From the NCBI GenBank assembly GCA_900757415.1, contig CAAENU010000164.1:1-26182 (forward strand): 26,182 nucleotides of DNA, written 5' to 3'. Origin of the DNA: an uncultured Oscillospiraceae bacterium. Its GTDB lineage: Bacteria > Bacillota > Clostridia > Oscillospirales > Oscillospiraceae. The translations under genes and the position numbers were made by a program. Positions within the stretch are counted from its first letter, which is position 1; each line of letters starts with the position of its first letter. This document shows, piece after piece, positions 1-7,795 of the stretch. The notes under the pieces were generated by a model. It made no database searches and had not been told where the DNA came from. It saw nothing but the letters and a program-made list of their open reading frames with translations.

Positions 1-89
1 AGCGCTTTCTTGGAATAAAAGCGGCGCACATCCCCAATTTCAGCCATGAGCTGCGGCCCTAGAGTCGGGCCTACGCCGAACATGTCCAT
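1..89 (-). mobile_element. IS110-family transposase fragment (truncated at both ends)
   Basis: Read on the minus strand from 89 down to 3, this stretch encodes a peptide containing FGVGPTLGPQLMAEIGDVRR followed by FYSKKA. That is the strongly conserved GVGP...LxAEIGDxRRF segment of the C-terminal (Transposase_20) region of IS110-type transposases. The reading frame runs off the left edge of the window. On the other side, codons above about position 92 lose the resemblance and the sequence becomes relaxase coding on the opposite strand. The N-terminal catalytic DEDD half is therefore absent and the gene cannot be intact as seen here. The family call rests on this one motif, but the motif is distinctive. 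Confidence 0.6.
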
Positions 90-726
90 GACAGCAGGAT
101 ACAAGGAGTACGCCGAAGCCAAACGCGGCACGAGTTGGAAGCAAAAGCTCAAGCAAACCATTGACCGGCTTGTCATCACCGCCAAAGACTATGATGACTT
201 CCTTCGGCTCATACAGGAAGCCGGTTATGAAATCAAAACCGGCAAATACATCTCCTTCCGCGCCGAAGGTCAGGAGAGATTTACCCGCTCTAAAACTATC
301 GGGGAAAACTACACGGAGGACCGCATCAAGGAACGAATTGCCGGACGGACGCCCCGAAGAAGCCAGAGACAGACCGTGCCGAAGGGCATCTCTCTCATCG
401 GAGATATTCAGGAGCGGCTCAGACTTATCGACAGCAAGGGCTATGAGTATAAAGCCAAGCTCACAATCCTCAAGGAAGCGGCGCGGACGCTCAACTATCT
501 CACGGAAAACAACTTGCTCCAATACGCTGATCTTGAGAAGAAGGTCGAGGACGTTCACGGCTCTTATGACCGTACCGGCAAGGAGCTAAAAGGCGTTGAA
601 GCGCGGCTGCGGGAAGTCCAGCCGCTTATCAAAAACATCTCCAACTATGGTCATGTGACTGACCGCATGAAGCGTGAGAGTGCCGACAAGATGGAGGATT
701 TCATTCGCCGTGTTTCGGGGGATTAA
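82..726 (+). pseudogene. Relaxase/mobilization protein, C-terminal remnant
   Basis: The peptide from about position 97 (GYKEYAEAKRGTSWKQ, then a conserved stretch with KTGKYISFRA and ERFTRSKTIG) matches the C-terminal half of MobA/VirD2-type relaxases of Tn1549-like conjugative elements of Clostridia. Such relaxases are usually about 400-550 residues. Only about 210 are left here, and the N-terminal nicking domain with its Tyr and His triad is missing. The frame has a TAA at 16-18, and the DNA below about 92 belongs to an IS110-like transposase fragment on the other strand, so the break point is at about 90-97. ATGs at 46, 82 and 88 are in frame but none has a convincing Shine-Dalgarno site. 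The C-terminal part is predicted to be charged and helical. Most likely a dead relic marking an old integrated conjugative element. Confidence 0.7.
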
Positions 727-746
727 CGATCACCGCAACTTCCCTG

Positions 747-775
747 TTGCGCAGAGGGGAGGAATCGGGTATAAT
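747..775 (+). promoter_or_regulatory. Sigma-A-type promoter of the DUF3990 pair
   Basis: TTGCGC at 747-752, a 17-bp spacer and a perfect TATAAT at 770-775 lie 27 bp before the DUF3990 start codon and directly after the relaxase stop codon. The pair therefore has its own promoter and does not depend on the decayed upstream gene. Confidence 0.6.
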
Positions 776-802
776 AGAAAAAACTGCGGAAGGAGGCAGA
801 CC

Positions 803-1261
803 ATGCGGACACTGTATCACGGCAGCCGGGTGACGGTAGATCAGCCGGAAATACGCATTCAGAAGTTCCATAAGGACTTCTATTGGGGCTTCTACTGCAC
901 AGAATATGAGACGCAGGCCACCCGCTGGGCTACACGGTTCGGCAGCGGTATCGTGAATGTCTACCAGTTTGAAGAGCAGCCGGGGCTGTTGGTTAAGCGG
1001 TTCCCTGAGATGAGCGATGAGTGGCTGGACTTCATCGTGGCCTGCCGCAGCGGCATCCCCCATAACTACGACATCGTAGAGGGGCCGATGGCCGACGACA
1101 CCATCTTCAACTATGTACAGAGCTATACAGATGGCGAGATCAGCCGCGCCGCCTTCTGGGAACTGGCACGGTTCAAGCATCCCACCCATCAGATCAGCTT
1201 CCACACCGCCAGAGCGCTGGCGACGCTGACCTTCGAGAGGAGTTACGAGGTACATGTGTGA
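803..1261 (+). CDS. DUF3990 domain protein, candidate ADP-ribosyltransferase-like toxin component
   Basis: 152 residues. The ATG at 803 follows AGGAGG at 791-796; in-frame codons further upstream are not needed. The N-terminus LYHGS (4-8), then DFYWGFYCTE (25-34), QATRWA (38-43) and VNVYQFEE (51-58) form the typical DUF3990 pattern. From family knowledge, this domain is thought to belong to the ADP-ribosyltransferase fold group, where the H-G and GFYxT motifs sit in the NAD pocket. Activity of this protein is not established. The stop codon overlaps the start of the next ORF by 8 bases, indicating translational coupling. In related genomes DUF3990 genes usually sit with one or two small conserved partners, a layout suggestive of a toxin-antitoxin or phage-defence module. 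Substrate and target are unknown. Confidence 0.7.
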   Translation: MRTLYHGSRVTVDQPEIRIQKFHKDFYWGFYCTEYETQATRWATRFGSGIVNVYQFEEQPGLLVKRFPEMSDEWLDFIVACRSGIPHNYDIVEGPMADDTIFNYVQSYTDGEISRAAFWELARFKHPTHQISFHTARALATLTFERSYEVHV

Positions 1262-1700
1262 ACGAAACCACAGCGGACTGTTCTTCACCTGCGCTTTGGT
1301 GGAGCAGTTGGGCCGCGACCTGAAAATGAAGCGCTGTGACGTGGTGAAGGCGCTGGGAGTGAATGGCGTGCAGATGATCTTGGGCCATGCCGATGTGTTC
1401 CACTGTGAGCCCATTGAAAAGGTGTCCGATGATATGCAGCAGCACTTCGATTTGCCCCACGGCCAGTTCGATAACGTGTCGGCGGCCAGGTACGCCGTGC
1501 CGGATGTATGGACGATCGGCAAGGTATACGCCCGCTTGATCGAGGACGTGTCCGGGCAGGATGACGTGGCGGAAACATTGGTGGCCGTATATACCTCGTG
1601 GATCGATGAAAAGCTCTGCGATTATAACTCTTCGCTCTACTATCAGTCCCGTGACTACATCGCGGAATGCTATCGCGTAGGTCACGTGATCGACGCATAA
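1254..1700 (+). CDS. Conserved partner of DUF3990 (hypothetical, possible antitoxin)
   Basis: 148 residues, ATG at 1254, overlapping the end of the DUF3990 gene in a different frame. I do not recognise a named domain. The protein looks soluble and alpha-helical, without signal peptide or membrane segments. Features include LVEQLGRDLKMKRCDVVKAL near residues 15-34, HADVFHCEP near 45-53, a WTIGKVYARLIEDV stretch near 86-99 and YTSWIDEKLCDYNSS near 112-126. From memory, proteins of this shape recur beside DUF3990 genes in Firmicutes, so neutralisation or modulation of the DUF3990 protein is the simplest guess; that is inference. A strong intrinsic terminator follows six bases after the stop, closing a two-gene transcription unit. 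Confidence 0.6.
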   Translation: MCERNHSGLFFTCALVEQLGRDLKMKRCDVVKALGVNGVQMILGHADVFHCEPIEKVSDDMQQHFDLPHGQFDNVSAARYAVPDVWTIGKVYARLIEDVSGQDDVAETLVAVYTSWIDEKLCDYNSSLYYQSRDYIAECYRVGHVIDA

Positions 1701-1705
1701 AAATG

Positions 1706-1739
1706 GGCCTCTGATGTCGGTGCATCAGAGGCCTTTTTT
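1706..1739 (+). terminator. Intrinsic terminator after the DUF3990 pair
   Basis: An 11-bp perfect stem (GGCCTCTGATG at 1706-1716 with CATCAGAGGCC at 1723-1733), a 6-base loop and a run of six T at 1734-1739. Confidence 0.9.
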
Positions 1740-1746
1740 ACCGCTA

Positions 1747-1767
1747 AAGGGAAAAAATAAGGGAAAA
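1747..1767 (+). repeat. Pair of 9-bp direct repeats at 12-bp period beside tRNA-Cys
   Basis: AAGGGAAAA occurs at 1747-1755 and again at 1759-1767, between the DUF3990 terminator and the tRNA-Cys terminator. Direct repeats at one helical turn or so are typical of integrase arm-type binding sites. The same layout (12-bp-period repeats, hairpin, tRNA 3' end) is seen at the right-hand tRNA-Leu/integrase junction. An attachment-region role is inference. Confidence 0.35.
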
Positions 1768-1786
1768 CTGAAATTTTAAGCATGAG

Positions 1787-1821
1787 AAAAACCTCGTAAC
1801 CGGCATGGTTACGAGGTTTTT
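1787..1821 (-). terminator. Terminator of tRNA-Cys
   Basis: A 15-bp perfect stem (1787-1801 with 1807-1821), loop GGCAT or its complement, and A/T runs at both ends. It lies just past the 3' end of tRNA-Cys and could stop transcription in both directions. Confidence 0.8.
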
Positions 1822-1824
1822 GGT

Positions 1825-1899
1825 TGGAGGTGACACCCGGATTTGAACCGGGGAATGAGGGTTTTGCAGACCCTTGCCTTACCACTTGGCTATGTCACC
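1825..1899 (-). tRNA. tRNA-Cys (GCA)
   Basis: 75 nt including an encoded CCA. The acceptor stem GGTGACA/TGTCACC is perfect, the T-loop reads GGTTCAAATCC, and the anticodon loop CTGCAAA gives anticodon GCA (bases 1865-1867 on the complementary strand). A terminator follows directly. This tRNA is the boundary between mobile-element remnants on the left and the chromosomal block on the right. Confidence 0.95.
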
Positions 1900-2004
1900 G
1901 TGACACAGTGTCCGATGGACATTATACAGCAACACGGGACAGTTGTCAAGAGAAAAGAAAAATTTCCTGAGAATAAAATGAACGGGCGGAAGCGCGCGGT
2001 AAAA

Positions 2005-3258
2005 TTACTCCTTGGCGTGGACGTTGATGAATTCCGCCCGGAGCTTGGAATAGAGGATGGTCTGGCTGCTGTACAGGCCGCAGTAACCGGACAGAAGATA
2101 GCTGATGGCACAGGCAAAGGCGAAATACAGCAGGCCATCGCCGCTGCCGAACAGCTCCATGCTCAGCAGCACCGAGGCAACGGGGCAATTGACTGCACCG
2201 CAGAATACCGAAACCAGACCGATGGCCGCGCCGAAACCGGCGGGAAGGCCCAGCAAAGGTGCGGCCATGCAGCCGAAAGTGGCGCCCACGAAGAAAGAGG
2301 GAACCACCTCGCCGCCCTTGAAGCCGCAGCCGATGGTGACGGCGGTGAAGAGTATTTTCAAGAACCATGCCCAGCCGGAGGCGTCGCCCGCCATTGCCCG
2401 TGTGATCACGTCCATGCCGGCGCCATTATAATCCCGGCCCAGCAGCAGCGTCAGGACAATAATGACTGCGCCGCCGACGGCGGCACGCAGATAGGGATTT
2501 TTAAGCCAGCGCACTGCCAGATGCTCCACCAGATGCATGCCGCGGACAAAGAGAATGGATACCAGCGCGCAGCCGATGGCCAAGAGAATTACCAGCAGTA
2601 CAGTCCATGCATCGGGGGCGGGAATGGCCACGGCGAAGCGGGTGGGGGGCACCTTAAACAGCGTGGCGATGAGATAACCCACAGAAGCGGCGGTCAGGCA
2701 GGGGATCAGGCCGGCATAATACAGCACGCCAACGCTGATGACCTCCAGCGCGAAGATGGTGGCGGTCAGCGGGGTACCGAACAGCGCGGAGAATACGGCA
2801 CTCATGCCGCACAGCGTAGCCAGCGGCAGATCCTTTTCGCCCAGATGCAGCAGCCGTCCTGTGCGGTAGCCGATGCCGCCGCCGATCTGCAGCGCCGCGC
2901 CTTCGCGGCCGGCAGAGCCGCCCAACAGGTGGGTGATGCAGGTGGAGATGAAGATCACCGGCACCAGCATGATGGGCACATCTTTGCCAAAATGAACGGA
3001 TTCAATAATATTATTGGTGCCGCGGCCCTCAATATGCAGCGCCCGGTACAGCCATACGATCACCACACCGCCCAGCGGCAGCAGCCACAGGATCCACGGG
3101 TGAGCCAGCCGCAGCGCGGTAGCCTGTTCAACGCCGACGTGGAACGCGGTTCCCACGGCGCCGCCGATCAGGCCCACAAGGCCTCCGATAGCCAGCCATT
3201 TGGCCAGCGCGACAATATAGAGCGAGATATGCTGAAAGAATCCCTTGACCCGATCCAT
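2005..3258 (-). CDS. ClC-family anion/proton antiporter, CLC-F (fluoride)-like
   Basis: 417 residues with about ten hydrophobic segments and no C-terminal CBS domains. The ATG at 3258 is preceded by AAAGGAG. The canonical ClC gating motif GREGP appears as GREGA (117-121), keeping the gating Glu119. The first selectivity motif GSGIP is replaced by GRGTNN (78-83). The third motif appears as GFKGGEVVP (312-320) followed by SFFVGATFG. The TNN, GSAGREG and GFKGGEV combination resembles the bacterial CLC-F subgroup, which exchanges fluoride for protons, more than EriC chloride antiporters. The family call is firm and the fluoride assignment is a motif-based inference. No fluoride riboswitch was recognised in the leader. 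It is transcribed alone toward tRNA-Cys from the promoter at 3329-3357. Confidence 0.85.
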   Translation of the reverse strand: MDRVKGFFQHISLYIVALAKWLAIGGLVGLIGGAVGTAFHVGVEQATALRLAHPWILWLLPLGGVVIVWLYRALHIEGRGTNNIIESVHFGKDVPIMLVPVIFISTCITHLLGGSAGREGAALQIGGGIGYRTGRLLHLGEKDLPLATLCGMSAVFSALFGTPLTATIFALEVISVGVLYYAGLIPCLTAASVGYLIATLFKVPPTRFAVAIPAPDAWTVLLVILLAIGCALVSILFVRGMHLVEHLAVRWLKNPYLRAAVGGAVIIVLTLLLGRDYNGAGMDVITRAMAGDASGWAWFLKILFTAVTIGCGFKGGEVVPSFFVGATFGCMAAPLLGLPAGFGAAIGLVSVFCGAVNCPVASVLLSMELFGSGDGLLYFAFACAISYLLSGYCGLYSSQTILYSKLRAEFINVHAKE

Positions 3259-3328
3259 GGCAATGGCTCCTTTGTGTATTATGTGTGAAAACAGGGTGCC
3301 TGCCGCCGTTTTGGCGACAACTTACGAC

Positions 3329-3357
3329 ATTTTAACACTCGCCGGAAGGCTTGTCAA
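3329..3357 (-). promoter_or_regulatory. Promoter of the ClC transporter gene
   Basis: On the minus strand: TTGACA (3352-3357), 17-bp spacer, TAAAAT (3329-3334). It lies about 70 bp before the start codon, giving a leader of about 60 nt. Confidence 0.75.
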
Positions 3358-3433
3358 TCCGTGGCACAGGACGGTTTGAACAAGAGAACAAGACTTTTTG
3401 TCAGCAACCCACACAAATTTTCGGATTTTTAAT

Positions 3434-3457
3434 TTTCCCGGTTGATTATCCGGGAAA
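3434..3457 (+). promoter_or_regulatory. Candidate operator: 8-bp inverted repeat around the serC -35 box
   Basis: TTTCCCGG (3434-3441) and CCGGGAAA (3450-3457) are perfect inverted repeats separated by 8 bp, and the spacer contains the -35 hexamer. A dimeric regulator bound here would cover the promoter. I do not recognise a known regulator's consensus. The same element was not seen before serA. Confidence 0.45.
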
Positions 3458-3470
3458 GATGCCGTATACT
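3442..3470 (+). promoter_or_regulatory. Promoter of serC
   Basis: TTGATT (3442-3447), 17-bp spacer, TATACT (3465-3470), 63 bp before the serC start codon. The -35 hexamer lies inside the inverted repeat at 3434-3457. Confidence 0.7.
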
Positions 3471-3533
3471 ATAAGAACAAGCATACAATCGGAAACCATG
3501 GAAGCAACGATATCACTTGAGGAGGAAAATGAA

Positions 3534-4622
3534 ATGAAATACGGACGTACTTTCAACTTCTCCGCCGGCCCCGCCATGATGCCGGAGCCTGTTCTGGAGG
3601 AGATCCGCGACGAGATGATGAACTACCGCGGCAGCGGCATGTGCGTGATGGAAATGAGCCATCGCTCCAAGGTGTTCCAGCAGATCGCGGCCGAGGCCGA
3701 GGCTGATCTGCGCAAGCTGATGAGTATCCCCGATAACTATAAGGTCCTGTTCGTCCAGGGCGGCGGTACCCTGCAGTTTGCCATGGTGGCCATGAACCTG
3801 ATGAAGAACGGCAAGGCATGCTATGTGGAAACCGGCGCCTGGTCCAAGAAGGCGATTGCCGAGGCCAAGAAGTATGGTGAGGTGCAGGTTGTCGCTTCCT
3901 CCGCGGACAAGAATTTCTCCTACATCCCCGATTGCTCCGATCTGGATATCCCCGATGACGCCGATTATGTCTATATCTGCGAGAACGAGACCATCAACGG
4001 TACCACATGGAACAAGCTGCCCAATACCAAGGGGCATGTCTTGGTGTCCGATCAGTCCTCCATGTTCCTGTCCCGCCCCTGCAACGTGTCCGATTACGGT
4101 CTGATCTGGGCCGGCGTGCAGAAGAATGTGGGCCCTGCCGGTATGGCCATCGTGATCATCCGCGAGGATCTGATCCGCGATGATCTGGATCCCAAGACCC
4201 CCATTTATATGAAGTACAAGACCCATGCGGATAATGACAGCATGTACAACACGCCCAACTGCTGGGCCATCTACTGCTGCGGCAAGGTGTTCCACTATCT
4301 GCTGGGCATCGGCGGTCTGGAGGAGATGGAGAAGCGCAACATCGCCAAGGCCAAGGTTATTTACGACTTCCTGGACAGCTCCAAGCTGTTCAAGGGCGCT
4401 GTGGTGCCCGAGGATCGCAGCCTGATGAACATTCCTTTTGTCACCGGCGACAAGGATCTGGATGCCGCCGTGGTGGCCGCCTCCAAGGAGGCCGGCTTTG
4501 ACAACCTGAAGGGCCACAAGTCCGTGGGCGGCCTGCGTGCCAGCGTGTACAACGCCATGCCTATCGAGGGTGCTCAGGCGCTGGTGGAGTTCCTGACCAA
4601 GTTCGAGGCTGAGCATAAGTAA
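3534..4622 (+). CDS. serC: Phosphoserine aminotransferase
   Basis: 362 residues, normal family length. The ATG at 3534 was chosen because GAGGAGG ends nine bases upstream and the N-terminus RTFNFSAGPAMMPEPVLEE is the standard SerC start; the longer in-frame reading upstream crosses the promoter. It converts 3-phosphohydroxypyruvate and glutamate to phosphoserine and 2-oxoglutarate, a cytosolic PLP step of serine synthesis. Visible PLP features are GGGT (77-80), Asp173 in SDQSS and the Schiff-base lysine Lys197 in GVQKNVGPAG. MEMSHRS (40-46) helps form the substrate site. serA follows 188 bp downstream on the same strand, after a hairpin, so the two may share partial read-through or be transcribed separately. 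Vitamin B6 synthesis is a second possible role for SerC in some bacteria. Confidence 0.95.
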   Translation: MKYGRTFNFSAGPAMMPEPVLEEIRDEMMNYRGSGMCVMEMSHRSKVFQQIAAEAEADLRKLMSIPDNYKVLFVQGGGTLQFAMVAMNLMKNGKACYVETGAWSKKAIAEAKKYGEVQVVASSADKNFSYIPDCSDLDIPDDADYVYICENETINGTTWNKLPNTKGHVLVSDQSSMFLSRPCNVSDYGLIWAGVQKNVGPAGMAIVIIREDLIRDDLDPKTPIYMKYKTHADNDSMYNTPNCWAIYCCGKVFHYLLGIGGLEEMEKRNIAKAKVIYDFLDSSKLFKGAVVPEDRSLMNIPFVTGDKDLDAAVVAASKEAGFDNLKGHKSVGGLRASVYNAMPIEGAQALVEFLTKFEAEHK

Positions 4623-4630
4623 AAACCCTT

Positions 4631-4655
4631 AAAGGGGGGATTTCATCCCCCCTTT
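4631..4655 (+). terminator. Hairpin between serC and serA
   Basis: An 11-bp perfect stem (4631-4641 with 4645-4655) with a 3-base loop. No T-run follows beyond the stem's own TTT, so it may be a weak terminator or an RNA-stability element rather than a full stop. Confidence 0.55.
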
Positions 4656-4717
4656 AGATTCCCCATCACCAGCCTGCGGACTGTTGTTGCCGCCCAAGGC
4701 GGCTGGGCCGGAGTGTT

Positions 4718-4771
4718 TTTCTGACGCGCATGTTGTCAGAAAATGATTTGGTGTTTTTGCCATGGGCAAAA
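4718..4771 (+). promoter_or_regulatory. Two inverted repeats upstream of serA
   Basis: TTTCTGAC-N9-GTCAGAAA at 4718-4742 and TTTTGCC-N3-GGCAAAA at 4755-4771 lie 40-93 bp before serA. A TAATAT (-10-like) follows at 4788-4793 but no good -35 was found at standard spacing. They could be operator sites of a serA promoter or a stacked RNA structure. Confidence 0.35.
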
Positions 4772-4810
4772 TTTCCACAACAAACTGTAATATAAAAGGA
4801 GATAATTACC

Positions 4811-5716
4811 ATGCGTATTCTGGTTACTGACGGTATGGATAAGACCGCAATGGCAAAGCTGCGCGAGATGGGCCATGAGGTCGTTGAGCAGTTCTATGAG
4901 CCTGATCAGCTGGGAAAGGCTCTGCGTGATTTCGATGTGGCCGTGGTTCGCTCCAAGACCAAGGTTCGCGCCAACCATATTGACGAGGCCAAGGGCAGCA
5001 AGCTGAAGCTGATCATCCGCGGCGGCGTGGGTGTGGATAACATCGACGTGAAGTATGCCGAGGCCAACGGCATCGCCGTGAAGAATACCCCCCGCGCTTC
5101 CTCCCAGTCTGTGGCAGAGCTGGCCATGGGCCATATGTTCTCCTGCGCCCGCTACATCTCCGATGCCGGCTACACCATGCGCAACGATCAGTGGAAGAAG
5201 AAGGAGTACGGTAAGGGCATCGAATTGCAGGGCAAGACGCTGGGTATCGTTGGTTTTGGCCGTATCGGCCAGCATCTGGGCGTGATGGCCAAAGCCATCG
5301 GCATGAAGGTCCTCGCCTTTGACATCTATCAGGTTCCCGTGATCTCCGAGCAGCTGGGTATTCCCTATGTGAGCATGGATGAACTGCTGGCGCAGTCCGA
5401 TTTCGTTTCCGTGCATGCTCCCGCCGTGGACGGCGGCGCTCTGATCAGCGCGGAGAATATCGCCAAGATGAAGGACGGCGTGGTGATCATCAACACCTCC
5501 CGCGGTACCAATGTGGATGAGGCCGCGCTGCTGGCCGCTCTGGAGTCCGGCAAGGTGCGCGCCGCCGGTCTGGATGTATACGCCGATGAGCCCGCCACCA
5601 ACAAGGCGCTGTACAGCCATCCCATGGTGTCCTGCACGCCCCACATCGGCGCGGCCACCGTGGAGGCACAGAAGCGCATTGGCGAGGAGATCGTGGAGAT
5701 CATCGCCGCGATGTGA
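4811..5716 (+). CDS. serA: D-3-phosphoglycerate dehydrogenase, short form
   Basis: 301 residues. The ATG at 4811 follows AAAAGGAG about ten bases upstream. It oxidises 3-phosphoglycerate to 3-phosphohydroxypyruvate with NAD, the first step of serine synthesis and the step before SerC. The Rossmann motif GFGRIG is at 148-153, and the catalytic Arg231 (NTSRGT), Glu260 (YADEP) and His278 (TPHIGA) of D-2-hydroxyacid dehydrogenases are all present. The protein stops right after the second substrate-binding segment. There is no ACT or ASB domain, so the usual serine feedback site of longer SerA proteins is missing. Context next to serC supports PGDH over other 2-hydroxyacid dehydrogenases. serB is not in the window. 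Confidence 0.92.
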   Translation: MRILVTDGMDKTAMAKLREMGHEVVEQFYEPDQLGKALRDFDVAVVRSKTKVRANHIDEAKGSKLKLIIRGGVGVDNIDVKYAEANGIAVKNTPRASSQSVAELAMGHMFSCARYISDAGYTMRNDQWKKKEYGKGIELQGKTLGIVGFGRIGQHLGVMAKAIGMKVLAFDIYQVPVISEQLGIPYVSMDELLAQSDFVSVHAPAVDGGALISAENIAKMKDGVVIINTSRGTNVDEAALLAALESGKVRAAGLDVYADEPATNKALYSHPMVSCTPHIGAATVEAQKRIGEEIVEIIAAM

Positions 5717-5743
5717 GTCGGCTGCCACTATGTTATAATGTGA

Positions 5744-5773
5744 GAAAAGAGGACGCTCTCGCGTCCTCTTTTC
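5744..5773 (+). terminator. Bidirectional terminator after serA
   Basis: A 13-bp stem (GAAAAGAGGACGC at 5744-5756 with its complement at 5761-5773) with a 4-base loop and U-rich flank on both strands. It separates serA from the convergent lipoprotein gene, whose stop codon is only 7 bp away. Confidence 0.85.
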
Positions 5774-5779
5774 TTATCT

Positions 5780-6355
5780 TTACTTTATCACGATCTGGTT
5801 GCTGGCGCTGCCGAAGATATCCGTCCATGCGGCGTCCACCTTGGCTGCCTCATCCTGCGCCAGTTTGCTCTCGTCGGCGGTGCTTTCATCCGGCATCTGC
5901 CCCAGGATCAGCAGCGCCACATAGTTGCCGTTGACGAACAGCCGGGCCTGCTGCACCATGGGCAGGTTCATGTCGTACATCTTGCTGTAATCCAGCACCT
6001 GCTCATAGCCGGTCTGCAGCAGTGCGGCGGCATCCTCCGCATAGCCGTCCTTTACCTGCAGCACCACGGCGACGCTGGGATCAAGGGCGCTGTTCTCACT
6101 GCTTTCGGCGGCCCAACTGTCGATCTTGCTCATGTCCAGACCGTAGTAATTGGTCATGCGGTCCTCATCCTCGGCCAGATCGCAGCCATAGCTGTCGCCC
6201 AGCGCCGCTTTCAGCGTGTCCAGCACCTCCTGTGCGGTTTTGCTGTTTTCCGTGTGGTTATCCTTGCTCCCGTTGTCAAAGCTGCCGCAGGCGGCAAGAG
6301 ACAGCACCATCATTACTGCCAGCAGCAGGGCGATTGCTTTTTTCATCATTTTCAT
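5780..6355 (-). CDS. DUF4358 lipoprotein
   Basis: 191 residues. The ATG at 6355 is preceded by AAAGGATGG. The N-terminus is a lipoprotein signal peptide, with MKMMKKA followed by a hydrophobic core and the lipobox LAAC, making Cys23 the likely lipidated residue. The mature part starts with a Ser/Asn/Asp-rich linker. It then shows the DUF4358 pattern: a YYGLDMSKIDSW segment, a hydrophobic strand VAVVLQVKDGYAED, and the ARLFVNGNYVALLILG strand near the end. DUF4358 proteins are common lipid-anchored proteins of Clostridia with no proven function. It is predicted to sit on the outer face of the cytoplasmic membrane. It lies downstream of the orphan terminase gene on the same strand (81-bp gap) but shows no functional link to it. 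Confidence 0.8.
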   Translation of the reverse strand: MKMMKKAIALLLAVMMVLSLAACGSFDNGSKDNHTENSKTAQEVLDTLKAALGDSYGCDLAEDEDRMTNYYGLDMSKIDSWAAESSENSALDPSVAVVLQVKDGYAEDAAALLQTGYEQVLDYSKMYDMNLPMVQQARLFVNGNYVALLILGQMPDESTADESKLAQDEAAKVDAAWTDIFGSASNQIVIK

Positions 6356-6436
6356 GGTTTATGGACCATCCTTTCCGTTTGATTTACGTCCTTGTAGACG
6401 TGCTCAAATTTTGAAAGGTTCCGCAAAGCCGAAAAA

Positions 6437-7795
<1,359 letters not shown>

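Noticed and set aside
1843..3288. 481-codon open frame on the plus strand across the ClC gene
   Set aside because: Composition is Gln/His/Ala/Gly-rich with no domain; the minus strand carries clear ClC motifs, a promoter and a ribosome-binding site. It is an antisense shadow of a GC-rich gene.
3259..3330. Fluoride (crcB) riboswitch ahead of the ClC gene
   Set aside because: The leader lacks the conserved pseudoknot segments I know for that motif; the short GGCGACAA-like stretch alone is not enough.
3415..3445. CodY-box-like sequence AATTTTCGGATTTTT before serC
   Set aside because: Four or so mismatches to the AATTTTCWGAAAATT consensus; the perfect inverted repeat just after it is the better operator candidate.
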